Below are positions 13,716-16,819 of a stretch of DNA of 16,819 nucleotides, one piece after another. The position numbers and the translations under genes were made by a program. Position 1 is the stretch's first letter. Every line of letters begins with the position of its first letter. The stretch spans positions 1 to 16,819 of the forward strand of contig JAEEHE010000044.1 in NCBI GenBank assembly GCA_016280685.1, in the 5' to 3' direction. A model generated the notes under the pieces. It did not search any database, was not told the origin of the DNA, and was given only the letters and a program-made list of their open reading frames with translations. Source of the DNA: Caryophanales bacterium. GTDB taxonomy: Bacteria > Bacillota_I > Bacilli_A > RFN20 > CAG-826.

Positions 13716-14189
13716 TTTCTTATAAACAAATTCTTCCATATCATCACGTGGTTTTTGGAACGTGATCGCTAATTCATCGAAGAAATTATTAGTCGCGAAT
13801 TGCAACATATCTAAATCGACGGGTCCGTATTTGATGCTTCCGTCGTTTTTATTTCTATAGAAATATAATTGTTTCACTAAGAAGACAATATCTTTTACAT
13901 CACCAGAGGATAATCTTCTTTTTAAGCTATCTCTTCTTTGCTTGGTATTTGAGTTATATTCAACTTCCACTGTTTTGGCATATTCAAAAAGATCATTCGC
14001 CATCTTTTGATCCATGATGGGACGGATAATATTCTCCGCTCTTTCTTTAGAAACGTAGATGTTTTCTCCCCCACCGCGAATTGTTTTTACCACGAAATAT
14101 TCTTTTTCAGAAATAATTGTTTCATCGACAATCACGGCAAGACCATCGCGGCAATGCACGACTTGCTGACCTTTAACAAATTGCTCCAT
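13707..14189 (-). CDS. carD: CarD/CdnL-type RNA polymerase-binding regulator
   Basis: CarD-type proteins bind the beta subunit of RNA polymerase and stabilise the open promoter complex, often at rRNA promoters. The 160 residues match PF02559 in layout: a Tudor-like N-terminal domain (about 1-60: VKGQQVVHCRDGLAVIVDE, then EYFVVKTIRGGGENIYVS and RPIM) and an all-helical DNA-binding part (about 80-160: RRDSLKRRLSSGDVKDIVFLVKQLYFYRN). The protein contains no tryptophan at all, whereas mycobacterial CarD uses one as a wedge in the DNA; by an ungapped alignment from memory Thr 82 takes its place. The ATG has no Shine-Dalgarno, and a GATAAT box ends 9 bases upstream. The same domain also occurs in Mfd, but the helical half argues for CarD. 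Confidence 0.82.
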   Translation of the reverse strand: MEQFVKGQQVVHCRDGLAVIVDETIISEKEYFVVKTIRGGGENIYVSKERAENIIRPIMDQKMANDLFEYAKTVEVEYNSNTKQRRDSLKRRLSSGDVKDIVFLVKQLYFYRNKNDGSIKYGPVDLDMLQFATNNFFDELAITFQKPRDDMEEFVYKKLG

Positions 14190-14198
14190 ACTAAAGTT

Positions 14199-14228
14199 AT
14201 TATCTCATTTTTAACTACTTTATGTAAG
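14199..14228 (-). promoter_or_regulatory. Candidate carD promoter, next to the start codon
   Basis: CTTACA (14228-14223) is 18 bases from GATAAT (14204-14199), which ends 9 bases before the ATG at 14189. Transcription would begin at most a few bases before the start codon. Confidence 0.5.
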
Positions 14229-14348
14229 AAAAATTATATTTTTGATCTATAAATGTATTCTCCTAGCACTAGTTTTTTAGTCTGGTTCAAACAATCTAAT
14301 TATTCCTAATTTTCTAAAATAAATATTTTAAACAAAAAAGTCTTTATA

Positions 14349-14377
14349 TTGCACTCACGCAAACATGTGTATATAAT
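14349..14377 (+). promoter_or_regulatory. Promoter of the solute-binding lipoprotein gene
   Basis: TTGCAC (14349-14354) and a perfect TATAAT (14372-14377) are 17 bases apart, with AT-rich DNA upstream that could act as an UP element. It leaves a leader of about 28 bases holding AAAGG (14396-14400), about 11 bases before the ATG. The rest of the 222-base gap from 14190 shows only the carD promoter and AT-rich sequence. Confidence 0.65.
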
Positions 14378-14411
14378 ACTAACTAATTTATTAAGAAAGG
14401 TAGGCATTTAT

Positions 14412-16819
14412 ATGAAACTACAAAACAAAGCATTGTTTCTAACCGCTGCTGTGTTAGCCATTACATTAACTGGTTGTAAGACTGGTAAAAAAGATGCTAA
14501 AACTGGCTATACCTACAACACATACTTAGAGACTAAGCCAAAAACCTGGAATGTTCATACTTGGGAAACAAATGACGAATCTTACATCCCCGCTTTTACA
14601 GAAATTGGTTTCTATGATTTAAAACTCAATGATACAAAAGACGGATACGAAATCGTTACTGAAATGGCTGCTGCTATGCCACAAGATGTAACTGCTGATG
14701 TGTTTAGTGAAGAAATTGCTGAACAATATGGTTACCAAGGTATTCCTGGTGAAGGTTCAATTTGGGATATTGAATTAAATCCAAACGCTTGTTGGGAAGA
14801 TGGTCAAAAGATTACCGCTGATGACTATGTCCAATCCATGGAAAGGCAACTTAATAACAAGATGGTCAATTTCCGTGCTGATAGTTATTATTCTTCCAGC
14901 TTAGTGATCGCTAACGCGGAAAAATACTTCAAACAACATCGTTCCACATTAGAACCTCTATACAATTATGTAACCGATTCCGGCGCTTACACATCTAGTG
15001 ATGTTGCCAGTGATGGTTACCTCTACTTCAACATTCATGCACCATCTCCATATCCAGGATCTGTCTTCTCTGGTACAGATGGCACAGAAGGCTTATATGT
15101 TGTTCTTAACAACAGAAGCCAAGCTGGAAGCGATGCCTTAGAATTAGCCGCTCAACGTATTACCGATGCAGCCCAATACTACTGCTGGAAATATGCTGAT
15201 CACGAAGGCGATTATAAGAGTGACTGGGATGAAATCGTCTCTTATAGCAAACTTTCTAGCATCAAATCCGAAATGTTGAATCACTACATCAATCTAGATG
15301 ATTTTGATGAAAAAACCGTTTATGTCAGAACTACAAAAGATGACAGCAGTGAAGATCACACTGAAGTCTATTCACAAGCTAAATTAAAAGCAGACTTAAG
15401 AACTGTTGTTAACGGTTTAGCTCGTGGTGGTAAAGCCAGCAAAGACTTCGCTTGGAAATTACCATTATTCGGTAACGTTTATAACGACTACGACCAATCC
15501 TTCGATGGTGTTGGTATCGTGAAAGTCAACGATTATAAACTCAGATTATTCCTCGCTAGAGCAATTACTGAATTAGATCTCAAATTCTCACTCTCCAGCA
15601 ACTGGTTGGTCAGATTAGACCTCTATGACAAACTCACAATCACCACTTCTGCCGGTTTAAGAACAACTGGTTATGCCACACCAAACCAAGGTGTCAGTGG
15701 TTATATGTCCTATGGTCCATACAAATTAACAAAATTCGAAGCAGGCAAAGCCTTCACTATCGAAAAGAATGATAAATGGTATGGTTATACTGATGGACAA
15801 CACGTTGGTCAATATCAAATGACTGGTGTTTATACCAGAATCATCACCGACCACAATACCGCTTTACAAGAATTCGAACGTGGTAACTTAGATGACTTCG
15901 GTCTTAATAGAAATGATATGAAGACCTATGGTAACTCCTCTAGATTAACTTCCACATACGAATCCTATACTCAAAAGATTTCTATCAACTCCAACAGAGC
16001 CAAACTCCTTGGTAAACAAACTGAACAAGGCGTTAACAAGACCGTTCTTGCTAACTACTACTTCCGTAAAGGTTTATCCTTAGCGATGGATAGAAATAAC
16101 TTCGCCAGCCAAGCTACCGCAGGTAGCAAAGGCTTCACAAGCTTATTAAATGACTTATATTTAACCGACGTCGAATCCGGTGAAATGTACAGAAATACCG
16201 CCCAAGGTAAGAATGTCTACAATATGGTCTATGATAAGATGGGCGGAACCAATCCTAAAGATGCCAAACCATTAGATACCAAAGCTTGCGGTTTCAACTT
16301 ATCAATGGCGAGCTGGTATGTTGCAGAAGGCTTAAAACAAGAATTAGCTTCCACATTAGAAGGACACATCAATAAAGGCGATAACATCAAATTAGAATTC
16401 CGTGTCTACGATAATGAAAGCGAAGCCACTATCGAAATGTTAAACTTCATCAGAAAATCCTTCTCTAACGTTGTTAGTGAAGCAGTCAACAAATTAAGAA
16501 CTGATGGCGTTCTCGGTGCCAACGAAAACTTCACCATCACTATTGATGCTGTTAAAGATGAAGACTATTACAACACTGCCCATAATGGTAATTATGAATT
16601 AATCTTCTCCACATGGGGCGGCGCTGCTATTAATCCTATCGGTTTAATGCAAGTCTATTGTGATTCCACATTCACCTCTAACTGTGAATACGGCTTCAAA
16701 GGTCATCAAAACGATGAAAACTTCAACGGTGACTACCTCAATCCAAACAATGAATTCATGGATGCTTGGGTGGAAATCGATTTAGACGGCAACGGCGAAA
16801 TCGGTACCGGTGAAAGAAA
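14412..16819 (+). CDS. Peptide/oligopeptide-type ABC transporter solute-binding lipoprotein, very large (cut by window edge)
   Basis: An extracellular SBP_bac_5-like binding protein that would deliver peptides or similar solutes to an ABC importer; permease and ATPase genes are expected to the right of the window. It begins with a lipoprotein signal: a short basic start, a hydrophobic core and lipobox LTGC, making Cys 22 the lipidated residue. Family signs are KTWNVHTWETND near 43-54, WEDGQKITADDYVQSMERQ near 135-153, a GPYKL turn, RKGLSLAMDR and YELIFSTWGG. The frame stays open for 802 codons, well above the usual 500-650, with insertions in the middle. Residues 790-801 form a perfect EF-hand loop (DLDGNGEIGTGE). 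Codon choice looks strongly biased (many GGT, TTC, AAC), fitting high expression. Confidence 0.88.
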   Translation, partial: MKLQNKALFLTAAVLAITLTGCKTGKKDAKTGYTYNTYLETKPKTWNVHTWETNDESYIPAFTEIGFYDLKLNDTKDGYEIVTEMAAAMPQDVTADVFSEEIAEQYGYQGIPGEGSIWDIELNPNACWEDGQKITADDYVQSMERQLNNKMVNFRADSYYSSSLVIANAEKYFKQHRSTLEPLYNYVTDSGAYTSSDVASDGYLYFNIHAPSPYPGSVFSGTDGTEGLYVVLNNRSQAGSDALELAAQRITDAAQYYCWKYADHEGDYKSDWDEIVSYSKLSSIKSEMLNHYINLDDFDEKTVYVRTTKDDSSEDHTEVYSQAKLKADLRTVVNGLARGGKASKDFAWKLPLFGNVYNDYDQSFDGVGIVKVNDYKLRLFLARAITELDLKFSLSSNWLVRLDLYDKLTITTSAGLRTTGYATPNQGVSGYMSYGPYKLTKFEAGKAFTIEKNDKWYGYTDGQHVGQYQMTGVYTRIITDHNTALQEFERGNLDDFGLNRNDMKTYGNSSRLTSTYESYTQKISINSNRAKLLGKQTEQGVNKTVLANYYFRKGLSLAMDRNNFASQATAGSKGFTSLLNDLYLTDVESGEMYRNTAQGKNVYNMVYDKMGGTNPKDAKPLDTKACGFNLSMASWYVAEGLKQELASTLEGHINKGDNIKLEFRVYDNESEATIEMLNFIRKSFSNVVSEAVNKLRTDGVLGANENFTITIDAVKDEDYYNTAHNGNYELIFSTWGGAAINPIGLMQVYCDSTFTSNCEYGFKGHQNDENFNGDYLNPNNEFMDAWVEIDLDGNGEIGTGER

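Noticed and set aside
14255..14280. CTAGCACTAG followed by a T-run as a terminator
   Set aside because: The stem is only 4 base pairs with a 2-base loop and no gene ends on the plus strand just before it.

Overview
The window looks like chromosomal DNA from an uncultured, low-GC, Gram-positive-type bacterium of class Bacilli, near the Erysipelotrichales / RF39 / Acholeplasma side. This placement is inferred from gene order and protein style, not from a marker tree. Supporting signs are a rplK-rplA-rplJ-rplL-methyltransferase-rpoB string, the ECF-type folate uptake gene folT next to folC, a small four-cysteine L33, KtrAB potassium uptake, a lipoprotein-type solute-binding protein and AT-rich intergenic DNA. 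Trp is TGG in the long frames and TGA occurs as a stop, so the standard bacterial code fits. There is no rRNA, tRNA, CRISPR array, insertion sequence or phage gene. The longest stretches without a gene are about 265 bases (3165-3429) and 222 bases (14190-14411); both are described in the features.

Layout. 1-3164 (minus strand) is the ribosomal protein / RNA polymerase operon, read right to left: rplK, rplA, an L10 leader RNA, rplJ, rplL, an RsmC-like methyltransferase, then the first 118 codons of rpoB, cut by the window edge. 3430-5526 (plus) is ktrB-ktrA. Two back-to-back terminators at 5551-5626 separate it from rpmG-secE-nusG (minus, 6626-5642). In most relatives secE-nusG directly precedes rplK, so here the K+ uptake pair sits in reverse orientation inside a classic cluster. 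6706-12195 (minus) is a tightly packed six-gene operon: a large O-antigen-ligase-like membrane protein, smpB, folC, folT, a 67-residue membrane protein, and a signal-anchored protein with a degenerate BspA-type leucine-rich repeat. Every junction overlaps by 1-8 bases. 12337-13715 (plus) is a sirtuin and a HAD phosphatase overlapping by 4 bases. It converges with a CarD/CdnL-type RNA polymerase-binding protein (minus, 13707-14189), the two stops overlapping. 14412 to the end (plus) is a very large peptide-type solute-binding lipoprotein, still open at the edge after 802 codons and carrying a perfect EF-hand loop at its visible end.

How they work together. Much of the window is translation and transcription machinery: L11, L1, L10, L12, L33, SecE, NusG, SmpB, CarD, RpoB and an rRNA methyltransferase. 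Around it are nutrient and ion uptake (KtrAB, FolT with FolC trapping folate as polyglutamate, the solute-binding protein) and envelope proteins of unknown role.

The most striking signal is regulatory. Four genes that begin transcripts (ktrB, the O-antigen-ligase-like gene, the sirtuin gene and carD) have a -10-like hexamer only 7-10 bases before the ATG, and three of them have no visible Shine-Dalgarno sequence. Most downstream genes in operons have strong ones. This predicts leaderless mRNAs for first genes. Other points worth checking are a 4-residue deletion in the thiostrepton-contact loop of L11, a CarD protein with no tryptophan, the EF-hand in the solute-binding protein, and a nested dyad over the -35 box of the O-antigen-ligase-like gene.
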